DNA from: Desmodesmus armatus
Lineage: Eukaryota > Chlorophyta > Chlorophyceae > Sphaeropleales > Scenedesmaceae
Reading direction: 5' to 3'
Assembly: GCA_007449985.2 (NCBI GenBank)
Contig: VIIQ02000124.1
Coordinates: 235,474 to 299,473, forward strand
Length of the DNA stretch: 64,000 nt
Both the position numbers and the translations under genes were made by a program. The notes under the pieces are model-generated. The model was not told the origin of the DNA. It saw nothing but the letters and a program-made list of their open reading frames with translations, and did no database searches. Shown piece by piece: positions 24,801 through 36,300 of this stretch (positions are counted from its first letter, which is position 1; every line of letters begins with the position of its first letter).

Positions 24801-26628
24801 CGACACAGACAAGGAGGCGGGAGGGTCCTGGGCGCTGGCCGGCTGCTGCTCCAGCTGCTTGGGCGCTGGCTCTGGCTCCAGGATGAGCATGGGAAGCCGT
24901 CCTCACCAGTGGCCAGGAAAGGGTGTGGGAGGCCGGTCAATCATCTGCACGGTAGCCACATGCACAGGGGATGGCAAAGGCAGGGCACAGCAGGTTCATC
25001 AGAAAAGCGCAAGCCAGAGCACTTGCATGGCTTGTGGATGGACAGCCTTATTGGTCGCAGGCGGCTGTGTGTGTTCACGCTGCTGCGCTCAAAGCCTTTT
25101 TGGCATTCAGACGCCCCATGTGAGAGTGGCATGCTGCCCAGCACACTCACCACATGCAGCCCAAAGTCTGTAAGCTTCGCCACTGGCAGCTTTCGTCCTC
25201 CCGCCTCCCCTGCTGCTGCCGGCTTGAGCAGGAAGTTCTGCAGCTTCAGGTCCCTGTGGATGATCACGGGGTTGAGGCTGTGCAGGTGTGCAACTGCTGT
25301 GGCCATGTCACAGGCCCAGGTCAGGGCGTCGACGTTGCTGTATGCTGCGCTGTGGGGCTGGGACATCACCTTGTACACTTGCTGCTGCAGCGAGCCACCC
25401 TGCAGGACACATGGCAGGAATGCATGCAGGGCAGGGCCATGCCAGCACAAGCAGTGTCACATGTCAGCACAAGCCGCGTCCATGCCAGCAAAAGCAGCGT
25501 CGCATGCCAGCACAAGCCCCGTCTCGTAATCAGTGGTAGGGGTGGCTGCACTGTCTTGCTGCGGATGCAGCAGTCGGTGCAGCAATTCAGGCAGCAGGAC
25601 TGCAATGCAGTGGTGGTCGGCGCAGCAGTGCCTGGCCCTGCACCCTGTCAACCAGACATGTGCTGGACAACATTGTTGCCATTGTGCCGCCCCAACACGA
25701 CGACTGCCATGGTTGCACATGCTGCAATGCATGTGCACTGGGTCGCTGAGCAGCTGCATGTTCAGCGTACAACAGTTGCATCCAGGCAGTTGTCGCACAA
25801 GGCCCCACCCACCGGCAGCAGCTCCAGCATAATGCCCCAGCAGGACCCCATCTTATCGCGCTTGCCCTTGCTGACGCTGCTGTCTGCCACACAGGCCCTG
25901 GGAAGGTGTATCACGCTCTGCAGTTGCACCACATTTCTGCAGCAGCAAGACATGCATGCATGCACATGTGAGCGATAACTTGCCATGTTCTTGTGGCCAA
26001 TACAGTGGGACGTTTTCTTCTACAGCACATCTTTCAGACAATGCAAGTAGCAACAAGCCAGCGGGCCTGTTCCTAGCATGCATCAAGCTCCACAACTGCA
26101 ATTCTGCACAACTGCAAGGGGCCACCAGCACTGTGCTTACGGGTGCCTGGCATGCTTGAGGGCGCGTGCCTCCCTAAAGAGAGACACCTCGGGTGCTTGC
26201 TGGGCATGGACAGCTGGTCCGTTGAGTGCAGCCAGGCCTTGGATGGTGCTGCTCCGCAGCACCTTGAGTGCTGAGGACTGCTGTGTGGCAAGGTCCTTGA
26301 CGCACACGACGTCCGCGAAACCACCCTGGCCGAGCTTTGACGTGACCTTGAACCTGCATGTAGCACAACCAGAAGGCGCTGTTCACTTGCAGGCTGTTCC
26401 GCTGTTGCCCAAAGGGCCCCGGGTGCAAAGCGGGTGAACGCACTGACGACTGCCATATTTGCCAATCCGTTGCGCTTCAAGGGCCAAACGCCACCTTACC
26501 GTGGCCATTTCACTGCGCACATGCCTCACGGGGGCAATACTGACTCCTCCTCACCTCTGTCCCCACGCTCCGACGTCGAGCTCCTGCAAGTCTCCAGCCT
26601 CTAGCCGTGGTGCACCGATGCACAGCAT
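21807..26628 (-). CDS. TKL/Raf-like serine/threonine protein kinase with activation-segment insertion and CaaX-like tail
   Basis: Exons whose phases agree: 26628-26555, 26353-26141, 25936-25813, 25399-25151, [unresolved exon(s) within about 24950-24057], 23749-23516, 22819-22673 and 22307-21807. In the N-terminal model the Gly loop LGQGGFADVV is at 32-41, the ATP Lys at 55 (SALKVL), the helix-C Glu at 86 (FREARAL), HPNVVQL at 95, HRDLKLQN at 185-192 and DFG at 215-217. All catalytic residues are present, so an active enzyme is expected. After DFGLHV come several hundred Ser/Ala/Gln-rich residues before TGHTGSFMYMAPEVF. The C-lobe then follows (SVDIFSMGVMLYELF, IESCWEQDPADRPSAKEVL). The GTHTGSxxYMAPEV style and WxxDPxxRPS motif suggest a TKL (Raf/CTR1-type) kinase. 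The protein ends ETSCGCVIC, a possible prenylation box with a neighbouring Cys. Exon structure in the insertion is uncertain; the ATG at 26628 is chosen because exons 1 and 2 join in phase. Confidence 0.8.
22405..22442 (-). repeat. Decoy copy of a kinase exon start inside the intron
   Basis: In the intron before the last kinase exon, the minus strand reads GGCAAGCAGTACTACAAGCC after a CACAAG. It resembles the true exon start GGCAAGCCTTACAACGAG at 22307, and the downstream flanks (CATGGCACGGCAAAGCAGCAG against CATGGCACAGCAGCAGCGG) also match. It looks like a tandem copy of exon edge plus intron about 120 bases long. Confidence 0.5.
22840..23480. repeat. Intronic minisatellite in the kinase gene
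   Basis: The intron between exons 23749-23516 and 22819-22673 is filled with shuffled units such as GCAGCACAGCACAGGTCAGC, AGTCAGCGCAGGCCAGCACA and GTGGTTGAGACAGTC, repeated more than ten times with variation. The whole tract lies inside the intron; the flanking exons keep clean junctions. Confidence 0.85.
25438..25530. repeat. Intronic tandem repeat, about 23-bp units (x4)
   Basis: CATGCCAGCACAAGC-type units occur four times (with GTGTCACATGTCAGCACAAG, CGCGTCCATGCCAGCAAAAG and GCGTCGCATGCCAGCACAAG) just outside the kinase exon that starts at 25399. No coding role is seen. Confidence 0.7.
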
Positions 26629-27083
26629 GGCGCCCAGCGTTCCCCTGCGTCTGCTACTGAGGGCTCTGCAGATTCATCTCAAGAATGTCTAGTCTTGCAG
26701 CCTCATGTTTCGGAGCTTCTCCAGAGCTTCTAGTAGAGATAATCAAGTCTTCGAGAGGCGGTGTGAGGCCCTTGCGAAGTTGCTAGGAACGGGGGTAGCA
26801 AACTACTAGACGGTTTTGGTATGGTTACACCGCCGAAGAGGTCACACGATGACCAGGAAAGTTGGAATGTACAACTTCACTACTGATGGCATTGTCGGGA
26901 AAATGTGTACTCGGACTTACCAAGGGTGTCCAGGTTGGCCAACCAGGTTGGCCATGATCTGCTGCTCACGATCTGCTGTTGCTGATTTCGACATTGCTGG
27001 TGTCTGATGCCTTGAGTCAATCTCACACTCTGAGCTGTAGTAGTTAACTAAGATGTGAGACCAAGGGCTGTAGAAGTAGGTGA
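26629..27083. promoter_or_regulatory. Probable shared promoter between two head-to-head genes
   Basis: The kinase start codon (26628, minus) and the start codon of the large plus-strand gene (27084) are 455 bases apart in divergent orientation. The gap contains no credible exon and has CTTCTAGTAGAGA and AGTTAACTA AT-rich patches. A bidirectional promoter is inferred from spacing only; no TATA box is obvious. Confidence 0.4.
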
Positions 27084-30000
27084 ATGTTCAACCCAACCAG
27101 CATGCCACCTTCAGCCCTGCAAGGGGTCATCAGCAGCTGCAAAGCAGAGCTGTCGGAGCTTTATGCTGTCGTACAGCAGGAACAGCGACGGAAGCTCCAG
27201 AGGTGGTGCGTGTGGCCCCGCTTGACAGCTCCAACACCCGTGCACGTTGCAGTTGTACCGCCCCTGCTGTGCCCCTGCTGTGACCGGTTCCATACCTGTC
27301 AAGTGCAGCAGGAACTCCATCTGCAGAGTGTGATGCCAGATGCAGCAGCAGCACTGAGTCCCTCATGGGGTCGTTAGGATTTGTGCAGCCTGTCCTCCAG
27401 CATCATCATCTCTCTCATGTCCCGCTGCTGCCCCATGTGCGTGTGCTGCCTCTGATGCTCTTAGGCAAGATGAGGAGCCCATGCTTGAGTGAGTCCCTAA
27501 AGCTGCAATATGTCTTGCTGTCCCGCAGACTGCTTGCATCACCCGTTGCAACCAACAGCACCAACCTGCATCAGCTGCTGCAATCAAAAGCAGGTCCATC
27601 TGTCACTACATAGTAGCAGTGCAGGGCTGGTTGCAAAGGCATGTATGCGCGCGTGCCCTGTATGCTCTCAGCTCCAGCAGCAGCATCCTGCAGGCACATC
27701 TGCATATACTAGCATGTACTAGCTGCTGTACTTACTGCACGCCTGTACAAGCAGCGATGCATGCGTCATGCACTTGTCAGCTAATGGGAGTTATTGCCAG
27801 GACCTTTGGGAGTGCCGCACAGCACCTGAGCAGTATCCTTGCAGCAGGAGGCCATGCTGACACAGGCAGAGGGGTCCAGCACACCTGTACAAAGCAGCAA
27901 CTCATGCAGCTACAGCTACAACTAGGTGCTGTGCTGTGATCTCAGCAGCTGGCCAGGCCCAGGACCAGGCATGGAATAACCTCTCACCAACGAGTGTTTT
28001 CGTAGGGTTGCCGAGAGTGTTGATTTCCAGGTGCCGGACCAGCAGGTTTACAGTGTGCTCTCAGCATTATCATGCAGTTTGTGGGTCGCCCAAGCAGCTG
28101 TCATGAATGTGGTAACCGCTCCCGCTCTCACTCCTGCTGCTGCTGCTGCTCTGCTGCTGCTGCAGGTGTCAGATTGAGGCACTGACTGGCACGCGTGATA
28201 TCATACAGCGAGAGCAGAAGCAGCTGACAGCCGAGCTGGCCAACTTGAAGTCCTTCCTGGTGAGAACTGGACTGGCAGCCTGGGAGGCAGGGGGAGGCAG
28301 CCAGCTGCAGGCCACAGGGAGGGATGGAAGCTGGGGCTTAGGCTCACCTCCTGGCCCCTTCAGCGCCCCCTGCGCGCCTTGCTTGCGCTGCTGTAGGATA
28401 GCCCACATTGTGTAGGCCTGGGCGGGGCAGCAGGAAGATCGGGGAGTGGGGGAGGGAAGTGCGAGGAGGGGAGGTGCAAGGACGGAAGCGGAAGCTGGGA
28501 TGAGGGAGGCAGAGATGGGAGCAGTTGCTCCCTCAGCCCTCATGGACTAAGGCTAGGCAGAGGGAAGGAAATTTTGGGGCGGGGGGGGGGGGTGGGGTGG
28601 GAGGAGGGAAGCGGAGGGGAGGGGCTGGAAGGAAGCGAAAGGGAGGCAAGGAGCAGTTGTAGAGGGAAAGAGGGGCAGGAGCAGGGCGGCGAGGGTAGAA
28701 GGCAAGATTGTGCAGCCCAAACCCCCAAAAAGAGACTGAAGCATCCTTGTTTCTGTGCGCGTAGCCTGTCCCCGCCCTATTACATTCTGCATACAATGTT
28801 TGCTGCATGCCTGCCTTCGTGCTGGCATGCTTGACTGGCCCTGCAGGAGAAGCAGGCAGCCGAGGTGTCACAGCAGGGTGCCACTGACCCTTCAGGCCTT
28901 GCAGCAGCTGACGACGAGGCGCGGCTGCAGCAGCAGCTGCAGGAGCTGACAGCAAAGATTGCAGACCTGGATGAAGGTGGGTGGCACTCACAGGCCTCTT
29001 GACAGCACAGCCAGCATGTTGGCTTGATTCCCAACACTCGACTGGAAGTCACAACAGTAGTGAAAAACTCAGGCCCTGATTTGGCAGCCAAGGGCATGCT
29101 GAGTCCGCTGCCACGCTGCCTCTGCCAAGCTCTCCTGTGCTGCAAAACCCAGCCCTTAAACTGCAATTGTTTGCAGTTTGGCCAAACATGTCGCAGGTTG
29201 TGAGCTCAAAGCCTGCGGGTGTTGCAAGTGGGTGCTTTTGCCACTGGGCGTTATGGTCATGTCTTGTCAAAACCCCATGAGCGCCCTGGGCTCCCTACGG
29301 GGTGTTCATGCACGACCTGAACCATGTCACAGTAAAGGTGAAACACCTCAGAGCGCGGCACGTGCTCCACACAGCACCATGATGGATATGCCCAACGTGG
29401 CTGCACCGCTTGGGTTGCCAGTTGGAATCCCAGACCCTGCAAATTTGGTTTGACACACAGCCCGCCCTGGCTGTACGGCTTTGAATTGCCAGTTGGGTGC
29501 AACCCTTGCAATCTTGGTTCAACACACAGCCCGCCCTTGCTGCATTGCTGCCCTCCTTTCAGAGCTGACGGCCCTTGTCCCAATGCTGTCAGGGAGCAAC
29601 GGAGCTGCCTGTAGGCCTGATGAGCTGAGCTACTATGAAACTAAGCTGGTGGTCATTCAGGTCGGTGGGGATGCCTCGGAAATGCTGCCAGCCGTTGCAG
29701 ATGAACATGTGATAATTCTTGTGCATCATCAGAAGGACACGCTCAATTGCACATCTTGTCATGCAGCACATTTTTTGCATGCGCACGAGGTGAAGACATC
29801 CACCTGCAACCCCTTGACCGTCTTGTCATTTTGGCGGGACAGCTAATCCTGACCACGCCCCTTACCCCATGCAACTCTGCACACATGAGGAGGGAACTTG
29901 CGTCACACCCTCAATGCACTCCCTACACCCCGAACAATACATGCACCATCCCACGACCGATGTAGGCTTTTACGTCCATGTGCATGTGCAGGATACCCGC

Positions 30001-33000
30001 CGGCTGCTGCAGTCAGAGGCCACCGCTCTGTCAGCAGAGCTCAAGCGGCGCCAAGCAGCAGCCCGGCTGGCAGCTGACAAGCACACCGCAGCACAGCTGG
30101 GGCTGAGCGACCTGGGCCGCCTGGGGGAGAGGCTGGCAGGTGAGCAGAGGCAGATTGCCAGACGCAGCAGAGTGTTAACCTGATAGGTCTGACGCAAAAG
30201 GATTGCTGCCTGGGGTATACACTGCTGTACCCTGCATCATGGGAGAATCACGGAGGAAGTGACACTGTCCAGATGGTGCAGACGCACCCACCAATGACAA
30301 CATCGTAGGTGCTGTCATCTCAAATGCTTGTGGCCCCTGACCCCCACATTGTTGCTGGTGGGTGAGGCCATTGGTGACTGTGCCCATGTTGACCTTGTCT
30401 TACATTGAAGAACGATGCCAAGTGCGGCGGTGTGCCACACACGTCGTGCTGGCAACTTGAGTTGGGACCTCTGTGAGGCATAAGGGGTGATTTAGGGCTG
30501 CCCCAGCTTCGCACACCTCTGGCTAGTGTGCTTTCCTGGTTATCTTAAGGGTTTAGGTTTTAGGGTTGAGGGTTTTCCTAACCCTAAACCCTCAACCCCT
30601 GCTCAAACAGCTTCCCCATGCTGCCCGCTTGGCAGGTGTTGAGGCTGCATTGGATCGCGCCAAGGTGGAGCGCTACTTCCCTGCACAGCGTGGCTTCAGG
30701 TGAGAGCAAGGCCTGATTGCTTATGTGTATAATATATTCTACTATAATTATATATTACTGCACTTGATTACTGTCATTATTACTATCAACTGTGAGTTGA
30801 CCCAGCCCCTCTTGGCAGTTGGTGTTCTAGACGTCACCTGCAACGCACGTCAACCAAAGAAGCCCCTCACACACATATCTGTCACCACGGATCTGCGGCA
30901 CAGCAAGCTCTGACACAAAGCTGCCAATATATCGGAATTTTTCAACGTCCAGGTTCAGCGGTGGCGGTGGCGGGGTCTACTGTGGAGTCAAAGACCTGCA
31001 CCTAGCTGAGGTGTCAGGTGCCTTCAGCATATCCCTGGAGGCAGTGCCAGCAGCACCTGGCAGCAATGCAGCGGCGGCTGCAGCTGGCAGCAATGCAGCC
31101 GCGGCTGGCAGCAATGGCAGCAATGGCGGCGCGCGTGAAGTGCGGTTGAAGGTCACCCTGTCAGGCATTGCCACCGGCACCAGCAGCCAGGAGTGAGTAG
31201 GGGAGTGAGATGGGGAGGGGGAGGGGGAGGTGTTGCATTGCAAGCAGGCAAGAACTGTGTAAGAATGTGATCTCTGACAGTAGAGGCCTTGCATGTTTGC
31301 TGGGCCAAGGTCTGTGACTTCAATTGCAGCAGCTGGACACTGGCTGCAGCTGGTGTTCTGAGATTTCTTGATTGATCTCTAGGAGGAGAAAGGATGGAGG
31401 TATCAACGCATCGGCAAAGTGCGCACGCTGGCCGGGTGCCGGAAAGAGGGTCCCGCTTGGGTCCTTGCATTGTCAGAGGTAGTATCAGCAGCCAACATGA
31501 TCATTGCTGTGCCACCATCATGACGTGGGTATTGCCCTGTGCCTGCTGGCAGGTACAAGCAGCAGCAGCAGGCGCAGAAGCAGCAGCAGGCCGCCAAAGC
31601 TGCTGCACAGGCCAAGTCCCTCCGCCGGCAACAGACCTACCAGCAGCAGCAGCAGGGGTCACCCCTGCGGCGCAGCACCACCACACCAGCACAGCCAACC
31701 AGATAGCCCGCAGCGAGCCGCCGGCACCAATGGCAGCAGCAGTCCGGCACGCCAGAGGCTCGGTGGTGGCTTTGGCAGCAGTGGGGGTGGCGGCAGCAGC
31801 GGCGGCAACAGGCGCAATGCGGCGATTGCGAAGTTCCTAGGGAACCTGAATGAGAAGAAGGAGGCGCTGAGTGCTGCTATCAAGACTTCTCCTCTGACAA
31901 AGAGCTTTGAGGGAGCAGGCAGCCCTAGAGGTGCGCTGATGTGGCAGAATGCAAGTCGGGGCTTGGCGTAGCACAGTATACTTGGGCCATGCGCAGGTGC
32001 TGTTGCCGCTTCGTTGGCAGCTCTGGACAGGTGCTGCCTCGCTTGCTCAATCCAGCTCCTTTTTCCAGGGTGGCTATGCTTGGTGCAAACGCCTCCACCC
32101 CACCCGCCGCACCCCACACATCATGCTCACCTCGCTCCGCTCCATCCATTGCTTGAACTCCACCTCCCACCCCACGCATGCCGCTGCCCACCCCCACGCA
32201 TGCCGCTGCCTTGCAGGGCCTGGCCACTCACAGCCACACCACAGCCCCATCAGCTCTCCAGGCCTTGCCCGGCACCTTGCAGGCACCTTTGGAGACAAAG
32301 CAACGAGCTTCAGCCAGCGCAGGGAGCAGCAGAGTGCGGCAGCAGAGGAAGCATCTATAGCCCAGGGCTTGCTTGGAAGGCAGCAGGGCCCAACTGCAGG
32401 AACCATTGCTGCCGTCATGAGCAGCAGCGGTGACAACAGCGGTCCGTTGATTGGGCCAGGTAGCTGCAACAGCGGGACGGTAGTTGGCGTGATACCCGGC
32501 AGCGTTGGTGACAGCAGCAGCAGCACCCCAGGCAGCAGTATGCTTGCGCCTGATGACGGTGGGGGCCGCATGGCACCTGTCAGCGTCAGCACGACGGACT
32601 CTTTGGAGGGAACCGCCACCCCATCAGCAGCAGCGGCAGGTGTGGCAGCTGGTGGTACTCTGCAACCGCACAGTCCTACGGCAGCAGCAGCTGCAGCAGG
32701 GCATGCCGGCAGCCAAATCGGTCTGCAGGGTCGGTCTGGCAGCTGCAGCAGCACTGGCAGCGGTAGCTGGGCGTCACTACCGCAGCAGGAGGGGCCGCAG
32801 GATACGCAGCTCAAGGCAAAGTGAGTGGCTGGTGTGTGTGACCCTGACTGCTGTGGTGCCATGGCCCAGATTGGGCTGCTGGTGCCTGTGAGGTCCAGCA
32901 ACTGGGACAAAACTGTTACTGTTTGCATAAGGAGTCGTTGGGAACAGAGCACAACATAATGATGGTGGTGCCATAGCCACCGTACGCAGCTCAAGGCAAA

Positions 33001-33253
33001 GTGAGAGACTTGGTGTGTGTGATATTGACAGCTGAGGTGTTGTGGGCACGTGAGTAGGGGCTTTTGCGTGCAGGGGATCCGCACCACACAGGTTCAGCAC
33101 CCCACTACAGGATACCTAGGTTCGTTTGGTGCTTGCAATGTACCCCCTGTGTGTCTTCAGGGGTGTGCTTCTGTTGCCGGCCATCACCATGTATGTTGCT
33201 GACGCTGCACTGCCAGACTATTCTGCAAGCCCCACCCTCTATTGCTGTAGCCA

Positions 33254-33304
<51 letters not shown>

Positions 33305-36300
33305 AGGTTTGGCAGCATGAAGGGCAAGCTGGGGGGTCTGCTGGCCGAGAGCAAGCAGAAGCTCGCTGACAGCAAGCAGAAGCTGGCAGACAGCAAACTC
33401 ATGCAGGTGTGATGGTCTCATGCATTCCTATGGGCTGCTAGGAGCTGCGCTGCATTCCGTCCAGTGCCGTGAAGTGTCCATGCCCTCCGCTGCTAGGCAT
33501 GTAGGCCAGGCTCCTGTGTGATCAGTGGCTGCAGGGTGCTTTCAGCTGCGGGTCAGGGGTTGAGGTGCATGGTTCCTTGTTTGGGGGGCATGTGGGGGTC
33601 AGCATCAGCCCGGTGTCATGTGTTGGGAGGCTGCTGTGGTTCTAGCCTGGTGAGCATCTGTCTATGACAAGCCCCTAGCCACTAGCTAGCTTCGCAGGGG
33701 TTGCATGCATCAAGCATATATGTCTGTGTGCGTCTGTATGTCTGTCTGTTGGGGTGCAGGAGTCGAAGCAGAAGCTCGCTGACAGCAAGCAGAAGCTGGC
33801 AGACAGCAAGCTGTTCAGCGAGTCGCGAGCAGCAGCCAAGCACCTCCTAGAAGACTCTAAGCACCTGTTTGAGGACAGCAAGGCCGGCATAAAGAAGGGG
33901 CTCTCAAATCTGCAGGACAAGCAGATACAGCAACAGCATTACAGCACACCTAGGAACAGCATAGACAAGCAGCAGCAGCAGCAGCAGCACGAGCCACAGC
34001 AGCAAGGGTCGCCATCTGTGACCCCTCAGCAAGTGGCGCCTCACCAACAGCAGCAGCAGCAGCAGCAAGGGCCGCCATCTGTGGCCCATGATCCAGAACC
34101 TGCCCTTGATTCTACGAGCAGTGCAGCAGCTGCTGCTGCTACTGCTGATGCTGATGCGGCGTCGCCAGCTCGGGATCCTGGGGCTGCTGAGGCCACAGCA
34201 CAGCCTAGCAGTCACAGCAGCCCGCAAGCAGCACATCACACTGCTGCAACTGCTGCCGCATCCTTCCCAGCCGTCGCTGCCGCAACTGCTGCCGCTGCCA
34301 GCAGCGGCGAGCTGGACAAGCAACTACTAGATGAAGCTTGGGTGGGGGATGAGCAGGGCGGCATATTGGGGGGTGGTGGAGGCGGCGGCAGCAGCAGCAT
34401 TGGCAGCAGCGGGTGGTTGGGGCAGGGTGCTGGTGTGGCTGGTGGCAGGGGGTCAGGCAGCCGCAAGGGTGTGGTGGTGATGCTGCTGGCCGAGGGGCTG
34501 GAGATACTGGGGGAGAAAGGGACAAAGGTAGGACACAGCAAAGGGTGAGGCAATGTGGGGTTGTCTTTACTTTGCTTCTCTGTCTGTCTGCCTATAGCCA
34601 GCGTGTGTAATGGCTTTCGCTCGTCTGTTGGCTGCATTTTGGTGCTGTTGGGCAGGCTTGCTGATTGTGCCCCCCTCAGAAACAAGTCGGCAGTTGCCCA
34701 ACAGCAACACCAGACGTGGCAGACCTTGCAAACAGGAACACACCGCTGCAAGACTCTCCACTACACCATCAGCACCAGATGGTGTATATGTTCAGCCAGT
34801 GTGGAGAGTACTGCTCAGCGGTGAATGTATCCACTTGTTACAAGCCCCCCCCCCCCATAATGCCACTCATCCCATGCTGTCTTGACATGTTGTCAACATA
34901 TAATATGTGTCATTCCTGTCGTTGGTGCTGTGTGGTGTTGGTGCCGTGTGTGTTTCAGGTGCCCAACATCCGTGCAGCTCAGCTGGGCCTGGAGGTTGAG
35001 TGTGTGCTGTCAGCGAGCCTCACATACAGCAGCACCCTAGGCTGGCAGAGTGCAGGTGTGTGGAGTTGAGTAGTTCAGCAGTAACAGTAGTAGCCAGCAG
35101 TGGTAGGCGTGGTGGTAGTATACTACGGTGTAATGGCCCCTGCAGGCTCAGTCAGTGGTAGCTGGCTCGGTGCCCAGGGTTGGGGCTAGAACACTGTCGC
35201 CCACACCCTGCACCGTACTGCACTTTACTGTACTGTACTGTACTGTACTGTACTGTACTGTACTGTGCGGTACTGCAAACACCAATATGTGTATGGCTGC
35301 ATGTGCACCAGCAGCTGTGTATGCATGCATGTATGTGCAGGGGCTGCCCAGACGTCACCTGCACTGACAGCTGACACGTGCCTTGCCCTGTCGCAGGTCT
35401 GTCGTTTGAGGTTGTGTCGCTGGAGCGTGTGGTTGAGGGTTCAAACATCCCGCTGCCCAAAACCCTGATCAAGAGTGTGCTCAACCTGGTCATGCCATCG
35501 GTGCGCATGCTTTGAGACAGGCTTGGCAGGGGAGGTTGGGGTGGCAGGGGCGGGGGTTTACAGGGGGAAGGGGGGGGGGCACCAATCTGGCCTGGTGTAG
35601 GGTGTGTTGTGTAGGGTTGCCCAAGTTAGCCATGGGGTGCGTCCACTCAACAGGGGTTTTGTGGTCGGAAGGCACTTTCAGTCAGTGCCGTCAAGAATGT
35701 GCCGTCAGGAAGCAGTAACTTGCAATGCGGATGCTTCTGGGCATCCATGAGGGCATGGTTTCGGGGTGGGGCATGCAGACTCTGCATTGTTTTGCATCTG
35801 TAGTTGTCTGCTGTCCTGGCTGCTTTGGTTTAGTGTCATCTCGGCCTGACATTGTGCCGTCTGCTTCTTTTTCCACTCGTGCTCTTCACCAGGTCTTCAC
35901 CAAGCTGCTGCTGACATCGCTGCCACATGAACTGGGCCAGTTCATCCTGGACAGCGCTGCAGCCGCCAGCAGCAGCAGCAGCAGCCGCGGCCCGGGTGGT
36001 GAGGCCGGAGCAGCAGCTGGCGGTGCAGCTGCTGCCGTCGCTGCTGCTGGTGGTGCGGGTGTGTGGCTGTCAGGGGAGCTCTGCCTGACTGGTCCCCCGC
36101 TGGCGTGTCTGTCGGCGTGTTTGACGCGGTCTGCCGAGGAGGTGCCGCCGGGGAGGGTCAGCTTGACCAACTTTGTGCAGGTAGGCGAGCACACCTCTTG
36201 GTTGGTGGCGCAGCTTGTCATGTATGTTGTTACTCTAATGGTGTTGAATGCTTTTGGTCACTTGTGTGTTATACCAGCAATGTGCATCAGGGGCTGGGTG

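Noticed and set aside
24244..24906. Separate gene in the 24-25 kb minus-strand frames
   Set aside because: The flanking exons join the kinase in good phase on both sides and the sequence has no start or stop context of its own, so it is treated as the kinase insertion.
32074..33087. 337-residue minus-strand frame
   Set aside because: It is the antisense of the Ser/Gly-rich exon of the large plus-strand gene; GCT/GCA-rich repeats keep several frames open on both strands.
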